This document shows, piece after piece, positions 7,859 through 16,938 of a DNA stretch of 64,000 nt; the stretch's first letter is position 1; each line of letters begins with the position of its first letter. Location of the stretch: NCBI GenBank assembly GCA_034933685.1, contig JAYFNB010000046.1, positions 1-64,000 of the forward strand, written 5' to 3'. The position numbers and the translations under genes are program-made. The notes beneath the pieces are model-generated. The model had not been told where the DNA came from. It was given only the letters and a program-made list of their open reading frames with translations, and searched no databases. This DNA comes from UBA8514 sp034933685. Its GTDB lineage: Bacteria > Bacillota > Clostridia > Lachnospirales > Anaerotignaceae.

Positions 7859-7950
7859 ATTGATATTGCACAATAATTTAGACCTACAAGGTGAATTCAC
7901 TGTGCTAAAGCGATATAGTTATAAACATATAAAGTGGAGGAAAAAGATTT

Positions 7951-9294
7951 ATGGAAAATCATTTAGAAAAAAAATATGGTTTAGTTACAGCAATAGCAAT
8001 GGTTGTTGGCATTGTTATTGGAAGTGGAGTTTTTTTTAAAGCAGAAAAAGTTTTGCTGGCTACAGGAGGGAATCTTCCACTGGGCATACTTGCGTGGATA
8101 ATAGGTGCGGCTATTATGATTTGCAGCGCCTATACATTTGCTGTAATGGCAACGAAATACGTTCACGTAAATGGCCTTGTTGATTACGCTGAGAACATTA
8201 TGGGTGAACGTTATGCCTATCTTTTAGGCTGGTTCATGGCCGCTATTTATTATCCAACGCTTACTGGTGTGCTTGCTTGGGTTTCGGCAAGATATGTTTC
8301 AGTACTTTTTGGTTTTTCGATAACGGGTGGAGAATGTATGGTAATTGCATGTTTTTTCCTTGTGGCAAGCTATGCAGTTAATGCTCTTTCACCTTTGCTT
8401 GCAGGCAAATTTCAAGTATCTACAACAGTAATTAAACTTATTCCTTTGTTTGCAATGGCAATTATAGGCACAATCAAAGGTTTAATAACAGGTATGACAA
8501 GCTACAACTTTTCTAATGTAGTAGTACATGGTGAATCATCGGGGTCGTTATTTGTTGCAGTTGTTGCAACAGCATTTGCTTATGAAGGGTGGATAATTGC
8601 AACATCTATAAATGCTGAACTTAAGGACGCAAAGAAAAATCTTCCCCGAGCACTAATGGTTGGAACATTTATAATTGCATTGGTTTACATTAGTTATTAC
8701 ATTGGTCTTTCTGGTACAGTTAAGAATGAAGTGCTTATGGAAGGTGGAGAGGCAGGGGCAAGGCTTGCATTTAGTTCTATTTTCGGCGAAACAGGAGGAA
8801 CAATTGTATTCGTACTAATTATTATTTCTTGCCTTGGAACCCTTAACGGATTAATGCTGGCATGTACCAGAGGTTTTTATGCTCTTGCGGCACGTAACCA
8901 AGGGCCCAACGCTGAAATGTTTTCACAGATAGATAAGGTAACAAACATGCCTACCAATGCAGCTATTTTGGGGTTGCTTGCGGCTGGTGCTTGGTTACTG
9001 TATTTTTATGGTGCAAACCTTACAGCACCATGGTTTGGTGTTTTTTGCTTTGATTCATCTGAATTACCTATAGTTACTTTATATGCAGGGTACATTCCTA
9101 TGTATATTATGTTTATGAAAAAAGAAAAAGATTTGAATACATTTAAGAGATTTATAATGCCAACACTTTCTCTTATAGGGGCAATATTTATGGTTATTGC
9201 AGCAGTTTTTTCACACAAAATGGAAGTAGTATGGTATTTGGTTATTTTTTCTGGTATAATGGCAATCGGAGCTTATTGTTACAAAAAAAATTAA
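7951..9294 (+). CDS. APC family amino-acid permease
   Basis: This 447-residue integral membrane protein has about 12 hydrophobic helices. The first carries the family glycine-rich binding segment GIVIGSGVF (about residues 20-28), seen in amino acid/polyamine/organocation permeases of the LAT/Y+L type. A second conserved patch, AFAYEGWIIATSINAELKD, sits in helix 6. The ATG follows GTGGAGG. The next gene starts within about 20 bp, so the two are probably co-transcribed. The substrate cannot be told from sequence. Confidence 0.88.
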   Translation: MENHLEKKYGLVTAIAMVVGIVIGSGVFFKAEKVLLATGGNLPLGILAWIIGAAIMICSAYTFAVMATKYVHVNGLVDYAENIMGERYAYLLGWFMAAIYYPTLTGVLAWVSARYVSVLFGFSITGGECMVIACFFLVASYAVNALSPLLAGKFQVSTTVIKLIPLFAMAIIGTIKGLITGMTSYNFSNVVVHGESSGSLFVAVVATAFAYEGWIIATSINAELKDAKKNLPRALMVGTFIIALVYISYYIGLSGTVKNEVLMEGGEAGARLAFSSIFGETGGTIVFVLIIISCLGTLNGLMLACTRGFYALAARNQGPNAEMFSQIDKVTNMPTNAAILGLLAAGAWLLYFYGANLTAPWFGVFCFDSSELPIVTLYAGYIPMYIMFMKKEKDLNTFKRFIMPTLSLIGAIFMVIAAVFSHKMEVVWYLVIFSGIMAIGAYCYKKN

Positions 9295-9312
9295 CAAAGG
9301 ATGGAATTTGCA

Positions 9313-10080
9313 ATGTCTGACACAATTCATATTTTACTTATTGTTTGCCCTCTGGTTTTTTTGGCAGGGTTTATTGATGCTATAGTTGGTGGTGGCGGAT
9401 TAATTTCTTTACCTGCATATCTAGCCGCAGGAATTCCACCGCATTTTGCGGCTGCAACCAACAAGTGCTCATCAACATTTGGTACGCTAGTAGCAACGGC
9501 AAAGTTTATAAAAAGCGGGAAAGTACATCTTACAGCGGCTATGCCAGCGGCAGGTGCAGCATTAATTGGCTCAAGCATAGGTGCTTACCTTAATATGCTT
9601 TTGGATGAAAAAATACTTAGATACATAATGATTGGAGCAGTGCCTGTTATTGCTGTGTTTCTGCTGGTTAAAAAAGATTTTGGCAGAGAGGATACAACAG
9701 ATAAATTTTCTAAAACAAAGATAGTTGTTCTTTCAACAGTTATTGGTTTTACAATAGGTATGTATGATGGCTTTTTTGGACCTGGGACAGGTACATTTTT
9801 AATAATTGCTTTTACAGGCATTGTTGGTTTTGACCTTCTTACAGCCTCTGGCAACACAAAGGTTGTTAACTTGGCGTCAAATATTGCTGCATTTATTACC
9901 TTTGCAATAGGAGGCAAAATAATTTGGCACATAGGGCTTCCAGCGGCAGTGTTTGGTATAGCAGGTAATTATTTTGGAGCATCATTTGCTCTTAAAAAAG
10001 GTACAAAATTTATAAGACCTATGTTTTTTGTTGTTCTTGCAATACTGATAATTAAACTGATAATGGATATGATGGGATAA
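9313..10080 (+). CDS. TSUP (TauE/SafE) family transporter
   Basis: This 255-residue membrane protein has the duplicated TauE/SafE half-repeats: FIDAIVGGGGLISLPA near the N terminus and MYDGFFGPGTGTFLIIAF in the second half. Family members export sulfite, sulfoacetate or other organic anions. The frame can begin at 9301, but AAAGG lies directly against that ATG; the ATG at 9313 has better spacing from AAAGGATGG and was chosen. It directly follows the permease, so it may share a role in amino-acid-linked anion transport. That link is inference. Confidence 0.88.
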   Translation: MSDTIHILLIVCPLVFLAGFIDAIVGGGGLISLPAYLAAGIPPHFAAATNKCSSTFGTLVATAKFIKSGKVHLTAAMPAAGAALIGSSIGAYLNMLLDEKILRYIMIGAVPVIAVFLLVKKDFGREDTTDKFSKTKIVVLSTVIGFTIGMYDGFFGPGTGTFLIIAFTGIVGFDLLTASGNTKVVNLASNIAAFITFAIGGKIIWHIGLPAAVFGIAGNYFGASFALKKGTKFIRPMFFVVLAILIIKLIMDMMG

Positions 10081-10102
10081 ATGAATACATAAAATTTCAC
10101 TA

Positions 10103-10131
10103 TTGATTTATGGCATTAATTATGATAAAAT
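10103..10131 (+). promoter_or_regulatory. Promoter of the leuS T-box transcript
   Basis: TTGATT (10103-10108), a 17-bp spacer and TAAAAT (10126-10131) would start a transcript near 10138, just before the T-box leader. Confidence 0.5.
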
Positions 10132-10137
10132 CACCTT

Positions 10138-10400
10138 TAGCTTGTAAATTAAAAATTGAAAAGCATTGATAAGGAACAGTAAGTTTTAAGATACTTTCAG
10201 AGAGCCGTTGGCAGGTGTGAAACGGTAGTAAACTAAAACCGAACTCACCTTTGAGCTTCACACTGAAAAAAGTAGGTGCTGACGTAATTCTGCGTTAAAG
10301 AAATTTGAGTGTGCTGTTTTTTTCAGCAAACTAGAGTGGTAACACGGAGTAGTCCTTCGTCTCTAATATACGTGAGATGGAGGGCTTTTATTGTTTTCAA
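10138..10400 (+). promoter_or_regulatory. T-box riboswitch (tRNA-Leu)
   Basis: The leader has the main T-box parts in order. The 5' stem I region begins near 10160. A specifier context GAACTCACC has the Leu codon CTC at 10244-10246. The T-box sequence AGAGTGGTAACACGG (about 10334-10347) has its UGGU at 10337-10340, whose last U would pair with discriminator A73, as in tRNA-Leu. The terminator stem AGTCCTTCGTCTC (10351-10363) / GAGATGGAGGGCT (10374-10386) is followed by a U-rich run. Uncharged tRNA-Leu should stabilise the antiterminator and switch on leuS. Confidence 0.95.
10351..10398 (+). terminator. T-box regulated terminator
   Basis: The 13-bp stem with wobble pairs is followed by TTTTATTGTTTT. 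Its 5' arm overlaps the 3' part of the T-box, so it is mutually exclusive with the antiterminator. Confidence 0.85.
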
Positions 10401-10428
10401 AAGAAAATTAATTTAGGAGGATACAGTA

Positions 10429-12840
10429 ATGAATAGCAGATATGAGTTTGCCGCTATAGAAAAAAAATGGCGTGAAGAGTGGGAGAAAAATCCTATTAAT
10501 AAGGAAGATGATAAAAAACCAAGATATTACTGCCTTGACATGTTCCCATATCCATCAGGCAGCGGCTTACACGTTGGCCATTGGAGAGGCTATGTTTTAA
10601 GCGATATAATCAGCCGTTATAAGGTATTACAAGGTTATCAGGTGCTTCACCCAATGGGTTGGGATGCTTTTGGTTTGCCTGCTGAAAATTATGCTATTAA
10701 AACAAATACTCACCCGGAAATAAGTACAAATGCAAACATTACAAATGTAAAACGTCAGTTGCACGAAATAAGTGCTATATACGACTGGGATAAGGAAGTT
10801 AACACAACTGACAAAAGCTACTATAAGTGGACACAGTGGATTTTTGCTAGAATGTTCGAAAAGGGCCTTGCGTATGAAAAGGAAATGCCACTTAACTGGT
10901 GCCCAAGCTGTAAATGCGTTCTTGCTAATGAAGAAGCTACAAACGGCACTTGCGAACGTTGCGGCGCAACTGTAACCAAGAAAAATCTTCGCCAATGGAT
11001 GCTTAGAATTACAAATTACGCTGAAAGACTTCTTAACGATCTAGACAAGCTGGATTGGCCTGAAAAGGTTAAAAAAATGCAGACAGATTGGATTGGCAAA
11101 AGCTATGGTGCTGAAGTCGACTTTAAGGTTAAAGATACAGATAAAGCAATTACAGTTTATACAACAAGACCTGATACTCTTTATGGAGCAACTTTTATGG
11201 TGCTTTCACCAGAGCACCCATTTGCAAAGGATATTACTACAGCTGAATACAAAGAAGCAATGGAAGCTTATTGCTTTGCCGCTTCAACAAAATCCTCGGT
11301 AGACCGTATGACAGATAAAGAAAAAACTGGTGTTTTTACAGGCCGTTATGGAATAAATCCATTAAACGGAGCATTAGCACCAATTTGGGTATCTGACTAT
11401 GTTTTAGCTGACTATGGTACAGGTGCAATTATGTGTGTTCCTGCACATGACGACCGTGACTTTGACTTTGCAAAGAAATTTGAACTTCCAATTATTCAGG
11501 TTATTATTCCTGAAGGTGAGGATGAAAAAGAGCTTACAGAGGCTTATGTAGGCGACGGTAAAATGATTAATTCACCTATTTTTGAGGGCATGACCGCTTT
11601 TGAGGCAAAGAAAAAAGCACCTATTATGCTTGAAGAAAAAGGCTTCGGTAAAAAAACAGTTAACTATAAACTTCGTGACTGGGTTTTCTCCCGTCAGCGT
11701 TACTGGGGTGAGCCTATTCCACTTGTTCATTGTGAACATTGTGGAACAGTAGTTGTTCCAGACGAGCAGTTGCCAGTTGAGTTACCTATGGTGGAAAGCT
11801 ATCAGCCAACAGATAATGGCGAATCTCCACTTGCTGCAATTGAAGAGTGGGTGAATACGCCATGCCCTAAGTGCGGTGCGCCTGCAAAGCGTGAAACAAA
11901 TACAATGCCGCAGTGGGCAGGTTCTTCATGGTATTTCTTACGTTATACCGACCCACATAATGATAAAGAGCTTGCAAGCAAGGAGGCGCTTGAAAAGTGG
12001 GCACCAGTTGATATGTACGTTGGTGGTATAGAACATGCCGTTCTTCATTTACTTTATGCACGTTTCTATACAAAATTCCTTCATGATATTGGTGTTGTTG
12101 GTTTTGATGAACCGTTTAGCAGATTATTTAACCAAGGTATGATTAACAAAAATGCTGCAAAAATGAGTAAATCAAAGGGAAATGTTGTTTCTCCTGATGA
12201 GCTGGTTGAAAAATATGGTTGTGACGCTTTAAGAATGTATGAGCTTTTTGTAGGCCCACCAGAGGTCGACAGTGAATGGGACGACAGTGGAATTGATGGT
12301 GTATACCGTTATCTTAACAAGGTTTGGAAACTTTTTGTGGCATATAAAGATAAAAATATTGCACCTACAAAAGAATCTGATTTTGCTAAAAATATAATGA
12401 TTAAAGAAATTTCATTACGTCTTAACGCGCTTACAATGAATACAGTAGTAAGTGGTTTTATGGAATTTACAAACAAGCTTACTGATGTTGCTAAGGCACA
12501 AGATGGAATAGACAAATCTTGCCTTGAAACACTTGTTGTTCTTCTTGCGCCATTTACACCACACATTGCAGAAGAGTTGTGGAGAGAGCTTGGTAATAAA
12601 GATACGGTTTTTGCTGCTAAATGGCCTGAATATGATGAAAGCAAGCTTGCAGTAGATGAGATTGTTATTCCTTTACAGATTAACGGCAAAACAAGAGAGA
12701 ATATTACGGTTTCTAAGTCTACAACAAAAGAGGAAATTCTTGCAAAGGCTAAAGAAATTCTTGCACCAAGAATCGAAGGCAAAACAATTGTTAAAGAAAT
12801 CTACGTACCAAATAAAATTGTTAATATAGTAGTCAAATAA
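10429..12840 (+). CDS. leuS: Leucyl-tRNA synthetase
   Basis: This 803-residue class I synthetase charges tRNA-Leu. Signature motifs are PYPSGSGLHVGH (HIGH-type motif HVGH at 48-51) and KMSKS (578-582). Four-cysteine zinc-like motifs lie around CPSCKC...CERC and CPKC. The editing CP1 domain includes TTRPDTLYGATF and GTGAIMCVPAHDDRD. Length is normal for a bacterial LeuRS. The ATG follows AGGAGG. Expression is governed by the upstream leucine T-box, and a terminator lies shortly after the stop. Confidence 0.98.
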   Translation: MNSRYEFAAIEKKWREEWEKNPINKEDDKKPRYYCLDMFPYPSGSGLHVGHWRGYVLSDIISRYKVLQGYQVLHPMGWDAFGLPAENYAIKTNTHPEISTNANITNVKRQLHEISAIYDWDKEVNTTDKSYYKWTQWIFARMFEKGLAYEKEMPLNWCPSCKCVLANEEATNGTCERCGATVTKKNLRQWMLRITNYAERLLNDLDKLDWPEKVKKMQTDWIGKSYGAEVDFKVKDTDKAITVYTTRPDTLYGATFMVLSPEHPFAKDITTAEYKEAMEAYCFAASTKSSVDRMTDKEKTGVFTGRYGINPLNGALAPIWVSDYVLADYGTGAIMCVPAHDDRDFDFAKKFELPIIQVIIPEGEDEKELTEAYVGDGKMINSPIFEGMTAFEAKKKAPIMLEEKGFGKKTVNYKLRDWVFSRQRYWGEPIPLVHCEHCGTVVVPDEQLPVELPMVESYQPTDNGESPLAAIEEWVNTPCPKCGAPAKRETNTMPQWAGSSWYFLRYTDPHNDKELASKEALEKWAPVDMYVGGIEHAVLHLLYARFYTKFLHDIGVVGFDEPFSRLFNQGMINKNAAKMSKSKGNVVSPDELVEKYGCDALRMYELFVGPPEVDSEWDDSGIDGVYRYLNKVWKLFVAYKDKNIAPTKESDFAKNIMIKEISLRLNALTMNTVVSGFMEFTNKLTDVAKAQDGIDKSCLETLVVLLAPFTPHIAEELWRELGNKDTVFAAKWPEYDESKLAVDEIVIPLQINGKTRENITVSKSTTKEEILAKAKEILAPRIEGKTIVKEIYVPNKIVNIVVK

Positions 12841-12883
12841 TTCAAAACATGAAACAGCATTTTTAAAAACTGAATATAGACCA

Positions 12884-12928
12884 TAAGGACACCATTTTTC
12901 TTTTGGTGTCCTTATTTTGCTTTTTTAA
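12884..12928 (+). terminator. Terminator after leuS
   Basis: TAAGGACACCA (12884-12894) pairs perfectly with TGGTGTCCTTA (12904-12914), with a 9-nt U-rich loop and the tail TTTTGCTTTTTT. Confidence 0.9.
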
Positions 12929-12939
12929 GTGGCAGTGCA

Positions 12940-12967
12940 TTGACATATTAAAAAAAAAGGTTATAAT
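12940..12967 (+). promoter_or_regulatory. Consensus promoter of the IMP dehydrogenase gene
   Basis: TTGACA (12940-12945), a 16-bp A-rich spacer and TATAAT (12962-12967) match the housekeeping consensus exactly. Start of transcription is expected about 80 nt before the ATG. Confidence 0.85.
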
Positions 12968-13056
12968 ATCATCTAATACCTTTTAATCCTATACAGAATT
13001 TAGCCGTTAAAATACTTTAAAATTATTATTTATAACTGAAAGAGAGGAGAACAAAA

Positions 13057-14562
13057 ATGGCTTTTTATTATGAACAACCGTCACATACTTTTGCAGAATA
13101 TTTACTTGTGCCAGGTTATTCCGATTCGAATTGTATGCCAAATAATGTTTCATTAAAAACACCTTTGGTTAAATTTAAAAAGGGGGAAGTTCCATCACTT
13201 AGTATGAATATTCCTTTAATTTCAGCAACAATGCAGTCTGTTTCTGATGACCGCATGGCAATTGCGCTGGCAAAAGAGGGTGGGGTTTCCTTTATTTATT
13301 GTTCACAGACTGTTGAACAACAAGCAGATATGATTCGTCGTGTTAAAAGCTATAAAGCAGGCTTTGTTTCATCGGATGCAAATGTTAGACCAGGTTCTAC
13401 ACTGGCTGATATTTTAAGAATAAAAGAAGAATTAGGGCATTCAACAATTGCAGTAACCGAGGATGGAACTGCAAATGCCAAGCTAGTTGGTGTTGTAACA
13501 AGCCGTGATTACAGAGTTAGCCGTATGTCACCAGAAGAAAAGGTACATACATTTATGACTCCTTTTGAAAAGCTTATTACTGCACCTCTTGGTACAAGCC
13601 TAAAAGAAGCTAATAATATTATTTGGGATAATAAGCTAAATGCATTGCCAATTATTGATGAGAGCGGATGTCTGGTTTCTTTTGTTTTCCGTAAAGACTA
13701 TGACCAGCATAAGGAAAGACCTAATGAACTTCTTGATAGCGACAAGAGCTATATTGTTGGAGCAGGTATAAACACAAAAGATTATGCAGAGCGTGTTCCA
13801 GCATTAATTGAGGCAGGTGCAGATGTACTTTGTATTGACTCCAGTGAAGGGTTTTCAGAATGGCAAAGCCGTACAATTTCATGGATTAGAGAAAAATACG
13901 GTGATACCGTTAAAGTTGGAGCAGGTAATATTGTAGATGGTGATGGGTTTAGATTTTTGGCTGAAGCAGGTGCAGACTTTATTAAAGTAGGTATTGGCGG
14001 TGGCTCAATCTGCATAACACGTGAAGCTAAGGGCATTGGTCGTGGTCAGGCAACTGCTGTTATTGAAGTTGCAAAGGCCAGGGATGAATATTTTAAAGAA
14101 ACTGGTGTTTATGTTCCGATTTGTTCAGATGGTGGCATTGTTCTGGATTACCATATTACCCTTGCTTTGGCTATGGGAAGTGATTTCTGCATGCTTGGCA
14201 GATATTTCTCAAGGTTTGATGAAAGCCCAACTGAGAAGGTTATGGTAAATGGAAATTATATGAAAGAATACTGGGGCGAGGGAAGTGCTCGTGCACGTAA
14301 TTGGCAGCGATATGATATGGGTGGTGCTTCAAAACTTTCCTTCGTTGAAGGTGTTGACTGTTACGTTCCATATGCAGGACCATTGCATGATAACCTTGAA
14401 GTGACTTTAAGCAAAATGCGTTCAACTATGTGCAATTGCGGAGCCCTTAATATAAAAGAGCTTCAGGATAAGGCAAAAATTACACTTGTAAGTGCAACAT
14501 CTATTGTTGAGGGTGGCGCACATGATGTTATGGTAAAAAACACACAAAGCGGAAATAAATAA
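13057..14562 (+). CDS. guaB: IMP dehydrogenase (Tritrichomonas-type)
   Basis: This 501-residue enzyme oxidises IMP to XMP with NAD, the committed step to GMP. It is a TIM barrel with two CBS domains inserted (about residues 100-220). The catalytic loop GGGSICITR places the nucleophile at Cys319, and the flap ARNWQRYD places the catalytic pair at Arg418-Tyr419. These are the numbers used for the Tritrichomonas foetus enzyme, and the flap and C-terminal segments (RSTMCNCGAL, SIVEGGAHDV) also agree with that protein as I recall it. This is therefore the branch of bacterial IMPDH to which trichomonad enzymes belong, distinct from the shorter-flap GuaB of Bacillus. It is a single-gene unit between strong promoter and terminator. 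Confidence 0.95.
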   Translation: MAFYYEQPSHTFAEYLLVPGYSDSNCMPNNVSLKTPLVKFKKGEVPSLSMNIPLISATMQSVSDDRMAIALAKEGGVSFIYCSQTVEQQADMIRRVKSYKAGFVSSDANVRPGSTLADILRIKEELGHSTIAVTEDGTANAKLVGVVTSRDYRVSRMSPEEKVHTFMTPFEKLITAPLGTSLKEANNIIWDNKLNALPIIDESGCLVSFVFRKDYDQHKERPNELLDSDKSYIVGAGINTKDYAERVPALIEAGADVLCIDSSEGFSEWQSRTISWIREKYGDTVKVGAGNIVDGDGFRFLAEAGADFIKVGIGGGSICITREAKGIGRGQATAVIEVAKARDEYFKETGVYVPICSDGGIVLDYHITLALAMGSDFCMLGRYFSRFDESPTEKVMVNGNYMKEYWGEGSARARNWQRYDMGGASKLSFVEGVDCYVPYAGPLHDNLEVTLSKMRSTMCNCGALNIKELQDKAKITLVSATSIVEGGAHDVMVKNTQSGNK

Positions 14563-14590
14563 TTCTAAAAATATCAATTTAATAATAAAT

Positions 14591-14634
14591 AAAAAGCGTT
14601 TTGACATATAACATAACTGGTCAAAACGCTTTTT
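14591..14634. terminator. Bidirectional terminator
   Basis: AAAAAGCGTTTTGAC (14591-14605) and its exact complement GTCAAAACGCTTTTT (14620-14634) form a 15-bp stem. It separates the convergent IMP dehydrogenase and Crp/Fnr genes and offers a U-tract on either strand. Its end overlaps the last two bases of the minus-strand gene. Confidence 0.9.
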
Positions 14635-15304
14635 AGATTTCTTTTTCCTCTAAGTGAAAGCTATTTTTTTGAAATGTCAATATTCCTTCGTCACGAAGCT
14701 TGCAAAGCTCATTTGACATTGCACTTCTGTCTACAGACAGATAATCTGCCAATTGTTGTCTGTTAAATGGAATCTCAAAAGAAGGTTTTCCACTTTTTAA
14801 AGACTGTGACGACAGGTATGACAGCAGCTTATCTCTAGTGGTTCTTTTGGAGATATGTTCCATTTTTTTAGTTAGCATAAGATTTTTTTCGGCAAGAACA
14901 GATAATAGATTGTGTATCAGCTTTGTGTGAAAGTCACATGCTGATGTGCAGACAGTCATAATTCGTTGAATATCCATAAAAAGTATATCGGTATTCTCAG
15001 ATGCAACAACACTTACGCCAAGCGATTCAGCTTGAACACACGCATAGGTTTCGCCGAACAAGCTGCCAGAAGATACCTCTGCAATTATGGTTCGGTTTCC
15101 CCAAAAGTCTTCTTTAATAATGTGTACTTGTCCAGAAAGTACCATACCTACAGTGGAAATTTTTTCGCCACTCCTAAATACAAACTGGTCTTTTGTATAT
15201 TTGCTTTGCTTTGCTAATAAGCAATTTAAAACAACATTTATTTCATTTGTATCTATGCCTTTAAAAAGGGCAGATTTTTTAATGATATTAAAATATTTTT
15301 CCAT
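14633..15304 (-). CDS. Crp/Fnr family transcriptional regulator
   Basis: This 223-residue regulator has an N-terminal cyclic-nucleotide-binding-type beta roll (about 20-130; SGQVHII, GSLFGE) and a C-terminal winged helix (FNRQQLADYLSVDRSAMSNEL, about 165-190). The Arg-Ser pair that clamps cAMP in Crp is not seen after GE, and there is no clear N-terminal cysteine cluster as in Fnr, so the effector is unknown. The frame extends to a TTG at 15340, but ATG at 15304 has GGAG at good spacing. A long perfect hairpin lies upstream, between it and dacA. Confidence 0.9.
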   Translation of the reverse strand: MEKYFNIIKKSALFKGIDTNEINVVLNCLLAKQSKYTKDQFVFRSGEKISTVGMVLSGQVHIIKEDFWGNRTIIAEVSSGSLFGETYACVQAESLGVSVVASENTDILFMDIQRIMTVCTSACDFHTKLIHNLLSVLAEKNLMLTKKMEHISKRTTRDKLLSYLSSQSLKSGKPSFEIPFNRQQLADYLSVDRSAMSNELCKLRDEGILTFQKNSFHLEEKEI

Positions 15305-15385
15305 TTTTTCTCCAATTTCTTTATTTTCAATTTTCTGCAAACTAAATGAATATTATTAAAATAAAGGTAAGTAAATTATATCGGT

Positions 15386-15427
15386 TTACAACTATTCGCA
15401 AAACGCAAGTTTTGCGAATAGTTGTAA
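15386..15427. repeat. 19-bp perfect hairpin with GCAA loop
   Basis: The arms at 15386-15404 and 15409-15427 are exact complements, closed by a C-G pair over a GCAA tetraloop. Neither strand has a U-tract after it. It lies in the 200-bp gap between dacA and the Crp/Fnr gene, 82 bp upstream of the regulator start. It may be an mRNA stabiliser or processing site, a regulator site, or a small dispersed repeat. Confidence 0.6.
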
Positions 15428-15504
15428 TGTTTTCAATCCAATTATAAATTAACGATTAAAAATTCAATATATTTGTAATTCTTTAAAATCAATTATTATA
15501 TGTT

Positions 15505-16920
15505 TTAAAACCTTCTTCGCCCACGTCTTTTATTTGTTTTAAATTTATATCTGCTCTTTGGTACTCTAGTTCTGTTGAAGAAAAATCTTACAATAAGAAC
15601 TAATACACCAATGCCAACAATTCCAGCAGCCACAGTAATTAAACCATTAATTGAAAAAACTTTAGAAATTATCTTTTTTGCATTATAGCCAATTTTTTCA
15701 ATTAGAGTCGCTTTTTCAACTGATTTTTCTGCGTAAATTTTTGCTTCAGCTAAGGTTTCGTCATTTAGTGAATATTTTACAGTTCCAAGCTCAATATCTT
15801 TTTCAATTGGTGCTTTGATTTTTATATCAGCGTTACTTTCATCCTTGCTTTTGTAGATATACTCATCATTTGTAATATTAATGTCTGTTTGAACAGCTCC
15901 AACATCGGTTTTTTCAAGAAAAAGAGAAATATCTTCTTTTATAATAAGATTTAAAGTATTACCGTCTGATGCCTTATTATTATATAAACCGATTTCGCCA
16001 ACAGATGTGTTGCTTTGGGCTAATGTAAAAAATCCAAAGTTTTCAAACCCATAGTCAAACAATTTTGCGGCATCTTCCCAGCGCCCAGGGTCTTCGGAAT
16101 TAAATATAACAGCAATAAGTGAAATACCATCTTTTTGTGCAGTAGCTGTTACGCAATCTCCTGCCTCATCGGTAAATCCTGTTTTCATTCCAGTTGCATA
16201 CGGGTAAGCGTATTCGCCGGAAGTAATAAGCAAATTGTGACTTTTCCAGTCGTAATCTTTGGTTACAAGACCAGTTGTATCTGCATTACCCATTCCATTA
16301 CCGGAATATTCTTTTTCACTGCAAATTCCTTTTAGCAAATCAATTTTAAGTGCCGCTGAAGCAATTTTGGCCATATCTTCAGCAGTGGTATAATGCCTTT
16401 CATCATGGTATCCATGTGGATTAACAAAGTTTGAACCGGTACATCCTAATTCTTTAGCTTTTGTGTTCATTAGCTCAGCAAAAATTCTTTCGCATTCTCT
16501 GGAACTTAAATTTTTATCTCCAGTCTGTTTTTTTGCCACTGCATTTGCAACAACTGTAGCTGTGTCATTTCCACTTGGTATTATAAGACCACGTATTAGG
16601 TTTTCAATAGTAATTGACTCTCCCTTAATATGCCCTGCCTTGCTGGAATCTAAAGTAACATCATTAATTTCATTTCCTACAGTAACTACGTCATCAGCCT
16701 TAAAATAATCTAACGCAATAATGGATGTAAGTATTTTAGTCATACTTGCAGGATACATTGATTTTTGAGAATTTTTTTCATACAAAATCTTTCCTGTGGA
16801 GGCCTCAACCAAAATTGCTGATTCGGCCTTAACTACAGGTTTTGTTGCACCAAATGCAACAGTGTTTGCAGAAATTGCAAAGGCAAGAAATAGAGTAATT
16901 GCTCTTAATTTTTTTTTCAT
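15505..16920 (-). CDS. D-alanyl-D-alanine carboxypeptidase (DacA/DacF type)
   Basis: This 471-residue low-molecular-weight penicillin-binding protein trims the terminal D-Ala from peptidoglycan stem peptides outside the cell. A signal peptide (about 1-24) is followed by the S11 catalytic motifs: SMTK (Ser59 to Lys62), SGN (116-118) and KTG (246-248). A beta-rich C-terminal domain then leads to one membrane helix (about 426-447) and a very basic tail (KRRGRRRF), so it is anchored by a real helix rather than the amphipathic one of DacA. The ATG follows AGGAGAG. It is the last gene of the miaB-to-dacA run. Confidence 0.94.
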   Translation of the reverse strand: MKKKLRAITLFLAFAISANTVAFGATKPVVKAESAILVEASTGKILYEKNSQKSMYPASMTKILTSIIALDYFKADDVVTVGNEINDVTLDSSKAGHIKGESITIENLIRGLIIPSGNDTATVVANAVAKKQTGDKNLSSRECERIFAELMNTKAKELGCTGSNFVNPHGYHDERHYTTAEDMAKIASAALKIDLLKGICSEKEYSGNGMGNADTTGLVTKDYDWKSHNLLITSGEYAYPYATGMKTGFTDEAGDCVTATAQKDGISLIAVIFNSEDPGRWEDAAKLFDYGFENFGFFTLAQSNTSVGEIGLYNNKASDGNTLNLIIKEDISLFLEKTDVGAVQTDINITNDEYIYKSKDESNADIKIKAPIEKDIELGTVKYSLNDETLAEAKIYAEKSVEKATLIEKIGYNAKKIISKVFSINGLITVAAGIVGIGVLVLIVRFFFNRTRVPKSRYKFKTNKRRGRRRF

Positions 16921-16938
16921 CTTTATTCTCTCCTATTT

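Larger units (their letters stand above)
7570..7950. other. Intergenic region without a gene
   Basis: This 381-bp AT-rich gap holds the amidase terminator (7659-7698) and a promoter for the permease (7831-7858). A short CTGCA/TGCAG hairpin (7788-7809) is weak. I see no small gene or riboswitch in it. Confidence 0.6.
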
